Positions 1 through 11,364 of a stretch of DNA of 64,000 nucleotides are shown here, piece by piece. The notes under the pieces were generated by a model, which was not told the DNA's origin, searched no databases, and saw only the letters and a program-made list of their open reading frames with translations. Source of the stretch: Ignelater luminosus (taxonomy: Eukaryota; Arthropoda; Insecta; Coleoptera; Elateridae); the NCBI GenBank assembly GCA_011009095.1, contig VTPC01090603.1, positions 95,989 through 159,988 on the forward strand, read 5' to 3'. Within the stretch, counting starts at the first letter, position 1. Every line of letters begins with the position of its first letter. The position numbers were made by a program, and so were the translations under genes.

Positions 1-1053
1 TCCGAAAAAACGACTTAACTGTTGTGTGTCTACGCATGCGATAAAATTAAAATTAGGATTTGTTCGAGTTGACAAGCACTCAGTATTATTTTCAATACAA
101 ACCATATATCTTTCAAACAAACCGCCATAATCTTTTAAGTAGGACTGTAGCAAGAATGATTCTAACTTTTATTCATGAAGAAGCAAAATGTGCAAACATT
201 TCTATTAAACTAATGAAGTCATCTATGAAATCATTCATTGACATTATTTTTAAAGCCTTGGAAATATCAATCGAGTATTTGTAATATAACTTGAATTCAT
301 TCATTTAAATATGTCTCTAATAACCAGATTCACAAAAAGAGTTGACTACTACTTCTTGTTTTGTCGACATATAAATTCAGAAATATCCAACCAAGGTTTA
401 GACTCTACATTTCAAATCAAATTCCGTAATATTTCCAAGATTTCCATGAAATACTCCTGAAAATTCTAGTCTACTACCATTCAAAGGTCGATGTGTAATA
501 GGAGCTTGTTTCACATGCGACGATCCTGCTTGAACTGGTTAACTGCTGTCATGTCATCATCAAAAAAGAAACCCCAGGACCCTTATTTTACCCCTTGCAA
601 TTCTTACTCTTACAGAAATAATGATTTGAAGTTAGCCACAATATTCATCATGCAGTCTTTAAGATAATGAATTTAATTGTTCAAATTTGAACAAATTCAT
701 AGCTATTAAAAAAAACACAGTCACTGCGACCTCTACTAGAAATTAAAAAATAATATGAAGGTGAACAATACAATCACATCGCCAGAACTAATCAAAAAGA
801 TACAGGAAGTTATAAAATCCTCAGATCTGGAGATTTATTGTCAGGTCTGGCAACAGTGGCTTGCAGCTGTTGTTCACCTCTGTACTGATTTATGCTTGTT
901 TGCCAACAGCGCTTTTTCTAAGTCAGATTAAAACAATCAGAATTTAGCAAGAATCACTTCAAAAATCATCCCATTTTTATTGGCGACCAGAGCCGGCTCA
1001 AATTCAGCCCTTAAGCAATGTTGTTGAAACAAACATGACGGTCCCCCTTAGGG
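1..1053. other. AT-rich intergenic DNA, no supported gene
   Basis: I see no recognisable coding region, RNA gene or paired repeat here. The open frames are short and have no family resemblance. Confidence 0.5.
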
Positions 1054-1662
1054 CGAGCGCCCACCAAAGTAACATGACGTATGATCTGATTCTGATATGA
1101 CAGTGATATGATACTGATATGTAACTTGTAAGTGATTTAATGCCTACTGCACTGATTGAAGTCAGTCGCAATGTCGTCCACCGAAGATAAAGATATGCTC
1201 GCTCTGGTAAATTTAATTACTGTTAACGGAACAAAACAAGCTAATCGATGTTATTGGATTCACCCTCATAGGCGTGACTCTGATTCTGACACTTTCTGAG
1301 AAATTCTCTCCCATGCAATTTCCCGTTGCTATAATCTGCATTAGTATAATCATAAATACACTGATTTTCCTCTACTAACCCGACAGAACGAATATTAAAC
1401 TCTGAATCGTCTTTCATTTTTTCTTTTTTAAAACAGAAACTGTTTGAAATGTACGCAACTCTGCGAGATATTTTCGAATGACATCAGACAAAAGCGGAAC
1501 CTGCTGCATTCGTCTGACGCTGACATGACCTGTCATCATATCCGTTCGATGGGCGCGCAGTGGTATGTTTGCATTGGTTTAATCTTAAGTTACATGTCAG
1601 ATGTTAGTCATTCGTCAGATCACGCGTCAGATCATATGTCATGTTACTTTGGTGGGCGCTCG
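1054..1662. mobile_element. 609-bp MITE with 36-bp inverted ends
   Basis: The left end (1054-1089) begins CGAGCGCCCACCAAAGTAAC. Its reverse complement lies at 1627-1662 with one mismatch in 36 positions. TTA occurs close outside both ends (1048-1050 and 1665-1667), but the exact target duplication is not settled. Inside each end are repeated words of the type TCTGATATG or TCAGATCA, which look like subterminal transposase-binding repeats. There is no transposase frame. The superfamily is unknown. Confidence 0.75.
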
Positions 1663-2761
1663 GACTTAAACTCCTAACCAAACATGGGAGCCCCTCTTTG
1701 GACTCCAGAAATAACATAATAAGAGATCATAAAACGCCTAACGTTTTGAGCCGATATGTGTTTTGCTATTATTAGAAATTCCAGACAAGATCATTAAATT
1801 CCCTAGCCTTTATTTATATTTTTCTAATTCCATATCAATTTAACTAGTTTAAGTTAAATTTTTGGTCTTCTTGAACTATTCTTTCTGCGTCTAAATCTAC
1901 AACGACAAGGATGTTGTATTTTCCACTATTTTGGTGGAAGGTCGTTTAGGAACTGTTGGAGCCCTTTCGGCTGGAGTAACTACAAAGTCTTGATGGAGTA
2001 CGTAATATAGACAGGATCTCCGTGGGGCATTAACTTGTGGCGTAACACCCTCTTCTGTTCATAGACGCTAGCTGGCGTGTAACGAGATAATATAACTTGG
2101 AGTATCGGCATCTCGCTGGTCTTGGTAAGGAGCGCGACGTGATGGTGGTTACTTATACATGTTGTTGGTAATCGTATTGTGCTGACTGGTACGGCGGGCA
2201 ATGAGGTAGATGTAATTGGCAGTTGACACGTCGGTTGACTTGGCTCATGTGACAAGAGCAAACATATGGTTAGATATATGCATTGAATGCAGTAAAGTAG
2301 AAGCCAGCATCTTGCATTAATGATGTCAAAATGAGAAGCTGCACATCGATGTTGATTGGTATTACAGAAATTCTGTCGAGATAGCTTTAATAGGTAATGT
2401 AAAACTGAGAGTCTAAAGGCGGAGATAGCATTCATGCCTGTAGGTCAGAAAACTTGCTGAACTCGAATGCCTACGCCTCCGACAAAACGTAGGGTAAACC
2501 CAGGTTAATAACGGAAAAGGAACCGCAGTCGGAGATCCAAACCGGCGCACACTGGGGCAAGTGCCCTCTAAACATGATATCAAATATTCTAAGTAAATTG
2601 AGTGGTAATAAGGTGATGAGTTTCTAAGATAACGCTAAATAAAACAAATAAATTCATATAGAACCAAATTTAACCAAACAAAAATATAAAAAATACAAAA
2701 ATAACGCAGTTAATATAATAAATTTATTATAAATTAAGTACTTATATGTATATATCTGTAA
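1663..2761. other. Mixed-composition stretch, unidentified 151-codon frame
   Basis: The part from about 1900 to 2570 is less AT-rich than its surroundings. It carries an open frame of 151 codons on the minus strand (1980-2435) that matches no family I know. It has no clear signal peptide or domain and codes equally poorly in the other frames. It may be a fragment of an unrecognised repeat. From 2580 to 2761 the DNA is simple and AT-rich. Confidence 0.3.
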
Positions 2762-3625
2762 TTAGATTTCATCTTCCGAGTCTGAAGAAGCTTCACTACT
2801 GCCAGGACTGCCTGATTCTTGCTGTGCAGGTAACAGCATAGCTAAAACTTTCTTCGGAAAATATTTTGATTTTCTTTTGGGAAGTGGTCTAAAACCGGTG
2901 ATAATCGGATCAGATGAAATAAGAAGAAGACGACAAAAAATATCTTCATTTGTCTTGACCCGATCACACTTTCTTGAAAAGTCTTCTCTAAATCTTTTCA
3001 GGTCCTTGTTACGGGCCTCTTATAAACCAATTCCAATTCTAAATTATTTGAAGAAGATATCTGAGCGATTATTACCTCATTAAGATATTTTACCAAACGA
3101 CTCGCTGTGTGATTCAGAAGTGCCTGTAATTTTACTTAAATGCAATTTTCACTTGAAGTGATATATTCTGGTTCTGGATAACACAATTTTTTGGCTTTTT
3201 GCACAATTTTATAAGAAGGAAATCTCTTTTTATCTTTAGATCTAATAACTTCGTATTGGTTTCGGAACAATTTTGCCTCTATTATCATTGAAACAGCTTC
3301 TTCTCCAGTCATTGTAATAGTCTTTTGGTTTTTCATATCTGAAAAAGCTTTTCTGTGCCGTTCTGCTCTTTCAGGATTTGCTGTAGTGATCTCTTAAATA
3401 ATTTTGAAGCCTCAACTCGATCATCTGTTCGTAAGCTCATATTCGCAGCGTAGGAATGCTCGTCAGCCGAATAGTTTTGTCATAGTTGTAGCATTCTCAT
3501 ACGTTTGCTACGATCAGAAGCTTTATCAAATAATAATTTTTCACGGCCTCTTTTCTTTTCCAAGAGTTCATTGTATAATGGAAACTTGATTGATGCTTTA
3601 AGGCAGCTTTCACTTGTATTAACAA
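2762..3625 (-). pseudogene. Internally deleted Transib (RAG1-like) transposase
   Basis: Transib transposases cut and paste DNA in the nucleus and are the relatives of the V(D)J recombinase subunit RAG1. Reading the minus strand from 3625, there is a basic N-terminal part with SDRSKRMRM (about 3525), then PERAERHRKAF, then EAVSMIIEAKLFRNQYEVIR with FPSYKIVQKAKKLCYP (3336-3160), and LQALLNHTASRLVKY, which matches the pre-catalytic part of Transib. It then jumps to the extreme C-terminal part: EARNKDLKRFREDFSRK, TNEDIF, SSDPIITGFRPLP and an acidic serine tail ending in TAA at 2762. The whole catalytic core with the first aspartates (roughly 350 residues in the family) is missing, and the glutamate region just before EARNKD is damaged. 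There is a TGA after MLQL and at least two frame changes. The family call is from remembered motif order, not alignment. Confidence 0.7.
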
Positions 3626-3908
3626 ATTTCTGGTAAAAATGAAACTCGAATGATAGGTAAATTAAGTGCTAACTTTAACATTGTCGTAGTAAGAAAACAA
3701 ACACATTACAATCTGATTAGGCAGGGACGAAGATATCACTGTCAATTATCAAATTTACTAAACGGAAAGTTTGTTGAACTAATAAAGAACGCTCAACAAC
3801 AGAATGGGTTCAGGTAGTACATAGTTCCAACAGAACTTAAATAACACTGATTGGCACAGTTTTTGGTTCTTAAACAAAACTAGGTAATCCTTATGTAACT
3901 TTTCGTTC
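3626..3908. other. Spacer between two divergent transposon relics
   Basis: No coding or paired repeat signal was seen. It separates the minus-strand Transib relic from the plus-strand relic that follows. Confidence 0.4.
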
Positions 3909-5018
3909 TGAATTCAAATCTGCTTTCAGATTTTTTTGATCCAGAGTTTATTCCTCCAGATCCCACTGAGCCACATTTGATCACACAGGCATAACTAAAC
4001 AATTTAGTTCGTAATTTGAACTGAAGTAAAAGCAAAGCCGAGTTGCTTGGCTCCCGATTGAAAAGTTGGAATTTATTGGAACGCAGTCCCAAAATTAGTC
4101 ATTTCTGTAACCGCGAAAAGACGTTTTTCGAGTTTTATTCTATGAACGACAATCTTACCTATTGCGGTGATGTTGACGGTTTGATGAAAACCCTTGGACG
4201 TAAACACAAACCAGAATAATGGCGACTATTCATTGATGCACCTAAATTTAGCTTGAAAGCAGTTCTATTGCACAATAACAATGCATTTCCTTCAGTTTCC
4301 ATTGAATATTCAGTTCACCTAAAGGAATCTTATGAAACTTTTGTGCGAGTGGGACAGTTGTACCAAATCGCGGCATTATATTGTGAAAAGCTGACCAAGT
4401 AGGCAGATAGCTGTGGGAGAAAAACTATTTAACAGGAAAGCTTTGTGGATAGAAACAATACCTATTTGCTCCCTTTGCATATAAAGTTAGGGTTGATAAA
4501 GAATTTTGTAAAAGGTATGGACCGTGGCGGAAGAGGTTTTCAGTACATAAAACAAAAATTTCCAAAAATCAGTGAAACTAAGATAAAGGAGGGTATATTT
4601 GTGGGTCCCCAAATTCGGCAATTAATGAATGACAGCGGGGGCGATTGCGGTTCTACAAGGAAAAGAAAAAGTGGCGTGGAATTGCTTCAGATTTGTCGTA
4701 AAGGGCTCTCTGGGCAACAACAAAGCCGAAAATATCAAAAACCTCGTCGACGAAGTGTTGACAGCTTACCGTAAAATGGGATGTAATATGTCGCTAAGGA
4801 TGCATTATTTACATTCTCATTTAGATTTTTTCCCAGACAATTTGGGAGCTATAAGTGATGAGCATGGGGAGCGTTTCCATCAAGACCTTTCAACGTTGGA
4901 AAACCGGTACCAGGTAGGATGGAATTCGAACATGTTGGGTGATTACTGTTGGTTACTAATTAGAGAAGACCCTAATATGTCATTACACAAAAAAAAACTG
5001 TCAAATAGAATATCTTAA
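3909..5018 (+). pseudogene. Relic of an unnamed repetitive arthropod protein family
   Basis: This matches a high-copy protein family I recognise from many arthropod genomes, usually annotated only as uncharacterised; its biochemical role is not known to me. Motifs run in the family's order: FIPPDPTEPHLITQA, NNLVRNLN, AELLGSRLK.WNLLE (4040-4080), DGLMKTLG, WRLFIDAPKFSLKAVLLHNN (4220-4275), LLPLHIKLGLIKNFVKGMD (4470-4525), KIKEGIFVGPQIRQLMND, NMSLRMHYLHSHLDFFPDNL, SDEHGERFHQD and MLGDYCW.L (4930-4965). A central block that normally carries a CFLC motif is missing near 4390-4440. There are in-frame stops (for example TAA before WRLFID) and a frame change near 4630. The conserved acidic residues in LFID and SDEHGERFHQD could be catalytic, but that is inference. 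The copy is dead. Confidence 0.65.
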
Positions 5019-6999
5019 TGGGTTTTATGTACATTTTGTAATATAAAATGCATCTAATTATATTAGCGTTTTATTTCGAAAAAGAATCATGTTTTTCTCG
5101 GAAACTATACGTGCTAGGGAAAAATCAAAAGCAGATTTGGATTCAGCATGAAAAAATGATTCAAGATCACCTATTTGTAACTAGGAACCAGAAAACAAGT
5201 TTCAATTTGTTAATCAGTGTAATTGACTTGGGGCATTAGGGCGAGCAATATCAAGTACTGGAACTAGAAGCTGAAAAAGGGTTAGTTGTCCGTGTGATAA
5301 AAAAATCCGCCAGTCGTTGACTCCGAGTTTTAGCCGTAACAGTATAGGATGACGGTCACAATTTTGCTTGGTACTTAAATTTACAAAATTTACTGTTAAC
5401 ATTCTTACAGTTTTCGAACTTTCTTTTTGTGTTTTGCCGCTTTTCACAGTTTTCCAGAAACAAGAGTTCTTAAAGCACTTACTAAGTCGATCGATTTACA
5501 TTGCTTTTAATGCCTTTAGTAAGCAAACTCTGAGACTAATAATTTCTTCCATGTTAAAATCCCTACGTTCTTAGTACTAACCTAAAATATCCTTTATAAT
5601 TCAGTCATATTTTTCTGTTTTACCAATTAGTATGTAAGTAATTACAGTAAAGCAAAGAATGAATAATTAGTCTTGTTAAGACTTGTATAGAGTATAGAGG
5701 CAACACCACATCATCCTGTATTCTATTTAACATTAACAAACAAGAATACAAGAAACTTGTCATAATTACACGCCATAATAAGAAATGTATACGTATGGTA
5801 CACCTTTCTTATAATTAAAAACTGATTAACTCAAGTTTAACCTCTGTAAGATATAATTAATTTAATAACCGTGGCGTGTGTTAAAATTATAAAGTGATGA
5901 TCCCCGATTTCATGAATATAAATAACTTGAAAAATTGAAAAACCTTCCAATTTACATAAAGCACATTAATTAATTTGCCACTCTTTAGAATTTTTTAATA
6001 ATACAATTTTACGTTTGCTTACCATCAATTAAATTTTGTTTGTTGGTAAACATTTTTTATGATCATCATCTCTTTATGTACGCTAATCGTAAGTAAATTA
6101 AAAATAATGAAATAACATCGAAGAAGATTCCAATTAAATCAACTTTCGATATTTTCAGGTTAATGTAAAAACGGTATAACTTCCTAAGGAAAGAAGCTGT
6201 CCGGAAAAAATAAAAGAGAAGGATAAAAGCGTTAAAAGTATTCGAAAAAACTCGAATACATACCCCAGTGGGCATTTGTGCTGTGTATAAAAGTTTTTTG
6301 CGAATGTAAATATTTGAAGGGTAATAATGAAATTTATTATCGAGTTTTCCCTGTACAAAGGGGAAAATGCCGCACCCAACAGGTTGGTGATGTAATAACG
6401 TTTTCGGTGGTGTTGTAACAAAGTTTGTGATTCTCACCTTGCATCTAAAGTATCTGTGTTTTTTTCCGATAAGAATATCTACAAAACATTGAAAACAACT
6501 TGCCCATCTAAAATTTGCTAGTCAATTGTTGGATAAGAAACCGGATATTTCGTGTAATTGTATATTAAAGATTAAATTATGTAAATGCTGCAAAAATATG
6601 AATGAATAATGAATATGAACAGATTCTAAACGATACCCGAAACAAAAGTGATTTTTGATGCCCACCACGTATCCTTAATTCTAATCTCTATTGTTTTGTC
6701 GCAGTAAGATCTCAGGTCGGAGAATTTCCCTTCATACTCCACTTCAATCCAGTTCGCCTAACTGAAGGCCCTCCCAACCTTTAGAAATTTTCAACATGAC
6801 ATGCACTATACTGACAGGAACCTATAGGATAACAGGGGGTTTTTTTGAAATTATTTTACAATACTGTAAATCAATCTAGTAGGCTCACAGCATTATGTTC
6901 ACTACCTTTTGTTGTTAAGCATTGCTACCCGGTCGTTTTAAAAGAAAACTCTTTTCAGATTGGAAATAATGGAAATTTTGTGAGCGTCGTTCGACAATG
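5019..6999. other. AT-rich DNA, no supported gene
   Basis: Overlapping short frames on the minus strand at 6066-6437 look like chance openings in low-complexity AT-rich DNA. No family match, RNA gene or repeat pair was identified. Confidence 0.4.
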
Positions 7000-7960
7000 G
7001 ACGCGAAAGAAAGTAGTTGTGAAGGCGGTAGATCTTTAGTTGTATTGTTTTGCTAATGAAGGAATTCCCAATGTTGTTGAACAGTATTGACCCGTAAACC
7101 GTTAACTGCGTCACTCGGTCATTTGAAGGGGATGGTCAATGGTTTATATGCTGATGTCGACTGGTGAAGCATGAAACTGGTTCTTGAAGATTAAAAAAGT
7201 TGCGAATCCATCTGGAATTAAGGCTGTTTCGAGGGTGTCCTTCAACTCGAAGAGAAGATTGTCAGTATTACTAAGAAAGATCACCTAAAGATGTTTGAAC
7301 CGTTTCTTTAATTTTACTCTGGATACTGAAAGTCGAATTTGGAGTTTGTCGAATACGTGATCCTTGTTTTGCTAAACCACCCTGTTTCTGTACCAACCCC
7401 TTAGGGCTGTTCTTCTACAGACGGTTCTTTTTTTCTGTCGCATATGGGATGGCAGAAATGATGGCAAGTTTGAGGCGCAAGCGCAAGACGTCTGCTGAGT
7501 CGGATTTCTTTGCTATGATGGTCTGATTGTTGTGCAAAGCAAACTGAGCTGAGCGAAGCTGCAAGCTGACACCCATAGGTTGACGTCGTGAATGACTTGG
7601 GAGCCAGAGTGTTCTTGTCTCGGAAGCGAGGAATATTGTGGCAATAAGAAACAAATAGTAGTAGCTAGAAGATGGAACCAGAGAAGACGCCGACTTTTGA
7701 TAAGTACTCTCTACAATCTAGACAAAAACGGAAAGACGAGAACCGTTTTTTGCCTTCATCTGCATCGAGTAGGAGCTTGTAAAAAAGCCCCTCGTGCCAA
7801 ATTTTTTTAAAAAAACGCCTTGATTTTCAGAAACGTGGCCGTGATGCAGCGTGTGAAGTTCGGAGCGGCTATGGTATGGTTTGGCCTAGGAGGACACCAA
7901 TCTGGAGTATAGGCAAAAGATTCTACAGAAATATTCTAAATCTGTTGATTAAGATTGTTT
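7000..7960 (+). pseudogene. Possible very decayed Tc1/IS630-type transposase
   Basis: Fragments in different frames resemble the order of an IS630/Tc1 transposase. A basic RRRRLLISTLYNL stretch at about 7690-7725 resembles the conserved RR.RLL.KL region. VKFGAAMVWFGLGGHQ at about 7850-7905 resembles the conserved 'P.SVMVWG....GH' strand. Neither the DD pair nor a C-terminal NPIE motif is visible, and no terminal repeats were found. The call is weak. A 77-codon minus-strand frame at 8092-8325 next to it is not recognised. Confidence 0.25.
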
Positions 7961-8424
7961 ATAACAGTTCCCCGATGCCGTTAAGGAGAGGCAGGTTTTT
8001 TTAGGGTTTTCAGTTGTCTCATTCTAGGCTCTACGAAAGTAGGCGCAGCGAAGGAAACTTTTGTAAATTCAAGAAAGAAGTTGGACTGCGATTACAGTTT
8101 TAGTTGTTTTTCCTCCTTGGGGGAGACTTTAAGGTGGGCGAGGGAGTCAAGCTCGTAGAAAACGTCCTCGAAAGACATAGGGGCTTCTTGCAGGACCTCG
8201 GTGTAGAGGTTTACTTTTTCCAGAGGTTGCCATTCTATGATTTCTGTAGAGCGTATTGTTGGGAAGATTTCTGGCTGATTAAAATGCCGAGATGTAGTAT
8301 GCGAGTGTGATCCAGGTTCAAACATGAAGCCGACTAAGATGCCTCCTGAAACCTGACTAGGGAGTCAATCCTACCAGACGATAAAAATAGATAAAATGCT
8401 TTTTCGACATAGACCATTGAAGTA

Positions 8425-9610
8425 AGGAATGGTAACAAAAGTTTTGCAAAATGAAATCGGTATGTAAAAATTAAAACAAAGTATTGAAGAATAATTTTTA
8501 TTATTCTTAGGTAAAATATCTCCTAAACAAGTGATTATCCAGAATTTTATATTAATTTTTAGGTTGTCGGCCGTAAACACGGGTGTTCCTTTGAACGTTC
8601 TTCATTAAATTTCGGACAGTATCATTTGTTATATTTTTACTGGCTTTCTCCACAGAATCTTCATTTCGTCTACTGTCAAAGTTGGTTTCTGCATTTTCTG
8701 CAGTTTTCGTTTTATAATTGCCCAGTACCTTTCGATGGGTCGCAATTCTGGCACATTAGGGGGGTTAAGCACGTTTGGAACGAAATTTATACTCTTAGCT
8801 TTATACCATTCAAGAGCAGATTTTGAATAATGTGCAGGCGCTAAATCCGACCAAGAAATTGTAGAACCTGTGTGACTTCTTAAAAAAGGTAGAAGTCGCC
8901 GGTTTAAACATTGCTTAATGTTTATTTCACTGTTCCTTTGGTAAAGAATGGTGTGCTTCGTTTCCTACATTGACAGATGGCCTGCCAAATCAATATTTTT
9001 TCGCCGAATTTTGTAAAAGCAACTGTCTTTTGGGATTCCTCAAGATCACAACCAGGTGCTGTTGAATAATACTGTGGGCCTGGTAGCGTAGCCAAGTCTC
9101 GTCATCCGTAACGACACACACTTTCTTCTTTGCAAATTTCTGTTCGTGGAGCTTCTTCGATAGTGTAATACTTTTAGAATTTTGTTTTTCAGATCTGTTG
9201 AGTGCTTTTTTCTTTTTAAATGTTTGAATGTTGTTCTGCTTTTTAACTTTTACGACCATTACATGTGAAGTACCTGCTTTTTTTGTAATATCCCTAATGG
9301 ACATTGAGTGATGACGATGACTGATGTGAACGACCCGTTTTTCTAAATTCTTATCTATTAAACCTTCCGAGCCAACTGTTTTAAACTTATGTTACGATCC
9401 GCGGACTACTTGGCCACTATTTCCAGTAAATCTTTTCATTTCGTTTCATTTTTACAATTGTTTGCAATGGCATGTGCGGTTACATAGCAATAATCATACT
9501 TGACAGCTACTTAGAAACAAAAAATAATCAACCTAAACCGAGATTATTTTCTAATGTTTTGTACACTTTTTGAATGATTCATAATTTGCAAAACTTTTGT
9601 TACCAGTCCT
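8425..9610. mobile_element. Tc1/mariner-superfamily DD37E element with intact ends
   Basis: The ends are inverted copies of AGGAATGGTAACAAAAGTTT, continued for 26 bp (8425-8450 and 9585-9610) with one mismatch. TA dinucleotides flank both ends (8423-8424 and 9611-9612), as expected for the target duplication of this superfamily. The 1186-bp length fits one transposase gene of about 295 codons, which is present on the minus strand but broken. Confidence 0.85.
8552..9439 (-). pseudogene. DD37E transposase, broken
   Basis: This is a DDE transposase for the surrounding element. From ATG at 9439 it reads MKRFTGNSGQVVRGS and a helix-turn-helix part containing SIRDITKKAGTSH (about 9304-9265), then KKKALNRSEKQN and the first catalytic block VVTDDETWL (about 9120-9090). 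After frame changes come SDLAPAHYSKSALEWYKAKS (about 8865-8810) and, after another shift, PELRPIERYWAIIKRKLQK (about 8745-8690), ending in a TAA at 8552-8554. Counting from the D of SDLAPAH to the E of RPIE gives 37 intervening residues, which is the signature of the DD37E branch first known from mosquitoes. Defects are a stop near residue 16, frameshifts around 8990 and 8762, and a stop after WRKPVKI. About 295 codons is near the normal family length, so decay is by point mutation and indels rather than a large deletion. Confidence 0.8.
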
Positions 9611-9844
9611 TAAGGTTTCCACAGAGACAATTTGGTAGATAAACGACTTTTCTCTAATCTAAGTGCAGTAAATGTAATTTGGGTGGCAAAAACTGGACAG
9701 TATCATGGCAAAGAAACCTTCTGTTAAGAAAGTTTTGCAATTGTGATTTTGATACGATTTCGTGACTCTAATAATATGCAAAAAACAGAAGTATGAAACT
9801 AGAAACATATTCAATCCCTAAAGGAGTGATATATAGAAGTTCAA

Positions 9845-9858
9845 TACGATCAAACTAA
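9845..9858. repeat. 14-bp direct repeat near the left end of the THAP unit
   Basis: TACGATCAAACTAA at 9845-9858 is repeated exactly at 12304-12317, the right boundary of the THAP-bearing unit. It may mark the target, but 11 bp separate it from the left inverted repeat. Those 11 bp are themselves a 9/11 match to the right flank. Confidence 0.5.
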
Positions 9859-10044
9859 CTATCAAACCATAGTATATAGATGGGGAAGTAGAACAACTCT
9901 TAAAAACGCGGGAAACTAGGTCGTGAAGGTTGGAGGGCAGTTTGCGTTTCTATAATAAGATGTCACGACGGTCGAACACCGGGCCAGCGGCACAAGGAGG
10001 TTAGATCAGTGCCGTACACATTGAAGTGAACTTCTACTATACTA

Positions 10045-11338
10045 CGAGGGTTGCTATTTATATTTCTGGCCTAACAATGAAAAAACAAGTATTTATGATC
10101 GAAACTAGTTTTATTGTTTTTCAAAATATTCTCCATTAAGATTGATACACTTTTCCATGCGTTTGAACCAATTTTCGAAGCACTTTTTCCACTCTGTTTG
10201 AGGCAGCTCCAAAATATGCGTTTTGAAACAAAAAACGGCTTCTTCTGGTGTTGAAAATCGTTGACCACGCAGTTTGTTTTTGATGTACGGGAATAAAAAG
10301 AAGTCATTGGGTGCCAAATCAGGGCTGTATGGTGGATGGCCCATCAACTCGACCTTCTGGCTGGTTAAATATTCAATTGTTTGAGCAGCGGTGTGAGAGC
10401 TTGCATTGTCATGATGAAGAATGATTCGCCTCTTCTTGGAAGTTTTCCCAATTTCTCGAATGACTTCTGGCAAACAAATGGTTGTGTACCATTCAGAGTT
10501 AACCGTCTTACGTTGCTCTAACGCCACTGTTGCCACATGACCGGTAATGCCAAAGAAACAGGCAACCATTTGCTTCGATGTGCTTCTTCCGCGAACAACT
10601 TTTGTTGGATTTGGCTCGTCTTGAAAGACCCACACAGTTGATTGCTGTTTCGTTTCGGGGTCATATGCGTAGATCCATGATTCGTCACCTGTGCAGATGT
10701 TATACACAGCCTTTGATGCACCTTTCGCAAATTTTTTCAACATTTCAATGCACCAGTCGACGCGAGCCTTCTTTTGAGCATTGGTCAGGTTATGCGGGAT
10801 CCAACGGGAACAAATTTTTTCTACGGCCAAATGATCATGTAATATCTCGTTGATGCTAGTCATACTAATGCCCAAAGATGCCCCAATCTCACGGTATGTC
10901 ACATGACGATCTTGTTTAATCAGTTCACGCACAGCATCGATGTTTTCAGGCACAACGACAGATTTTGGACGGCCTTCACGGATTTCATCCTGGAGTGAAC
11001 ATCGGCCACGTTTGAATTCATTATACCAGTTTTTTACAGTGTTGTAGGATGGAGCTTCATCGCTATATAATGTATTAAGTTCATTGATGCACTCTTGTCG
11101 TGATAATCCACGTCGAAAGTTATGAAAAATAATTGCACGAAAGTGTTCACGGGTCAATTCCATTTTTTACTAGGGAATGCACTTTCCAATTAACTGCAAA
11201 CAACACTAATCGCACTCAAATGACAAAATGTTGTGGTTGAGGTTATGTTCAACAATGTAAAGTTTACACCGGAAATGTCAGCTGACGCCTGGAAACAGTC
11301 AGTGTTGCCAAAGCCAGAAATATAAATAGCAACTCTCG
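10045..11338. mobile_element. Complete mariner element, 1294 bp
   Basis: The inverted ends at 10045-10070 and 11313-11338 begin CGAGGGTTGCTATTTATATT and match in 25 of 26 positions. TA target duplications lie at 10043-10044 and 11339-11340. The element contains one uninterrupted transposase frame on the minus strand. It sits inside the THAP unit and ends 26 bp before the THAP start codon. Confidence 0.95.
10111..11163 (-). CDS. Mariner transposase, apparently intact (350 aa)
   Basis: This is a nuclear cut-and-paste transposase that binds the element's ends and moves it into TA sites. Residues 1-110 form the paired helix-turn-helix DNA-binding region, including the linker EGRPKS. WIPHNL (121-126) corresponds to the WVPHEL signature of mariners. 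The catalytic triad is visible: D160 in TGDESW, D252 in HHDNASSH and D287 in YSPDLAPND, with exactly 34 residues between the last two (D,D34D). The length of 350 aa is normal for the family, and no stop or frameshift is present. The ATG at 11163 lies 175 bp inside the right end, a usual leader length, and TAA is at 10111-10113. I do not assign a subfamily. Activity cannot be judged by eye, but nothing essential is visibly lost. Confidence 0.95.
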   Translation of the reverse strand: MELTREHFRAIIFHNFRRGLSRQECINELNTLYSDEAPSYNTVKNWYNEFKRGRCSLQDEIREGRPKSVVVPENIDAVRELIKQDRHVTYREIGASLGISMTSINEILHDHLAVEKICSRWIPHNLTNAQKKARVDWCIEMLKKFAKGASKAVYNICTGDESWIYAYDPETKQQSTVWVFQDEPNPTKVVRGRSTSKQMVACFFGITGHVATVALEQRKTVNSEWYTTICLPEVIREIGKTSKKRRIILHHDNASSHTAAQTIEYLTSQKVELMGHPPYSPDLAPNDFFLFPYIKNKLRGQRFSTPEEAVFCFKTHILELPQTEWKKCFENWFKRMEKCINLNGEYFEKQ

Positions 11339-11364
11339 TACCTTTACTTTTATTTTTAATAATT

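Noticed and set aside
1980-2435. 151-codon minus-strand frame as a gene
   Set aside because: No domain, signal peptide or family resemblance. Opposite-strand frames are equally plausible, and the surroundings are repeat-rich.
6066-6437. Two overlapping minus-strand frames (123 and 88 codons) as membrane proteins
   Set aside because: The hydrophobicity follows from T-rich DNA, the frames overlap in different phases, and no family match was seen.
8092-8325. 77-codon minus-strand frame as a transposon or receptor fragment
   Set aside because: No motif could be matched with any confidence; both strands are open over the same interval.
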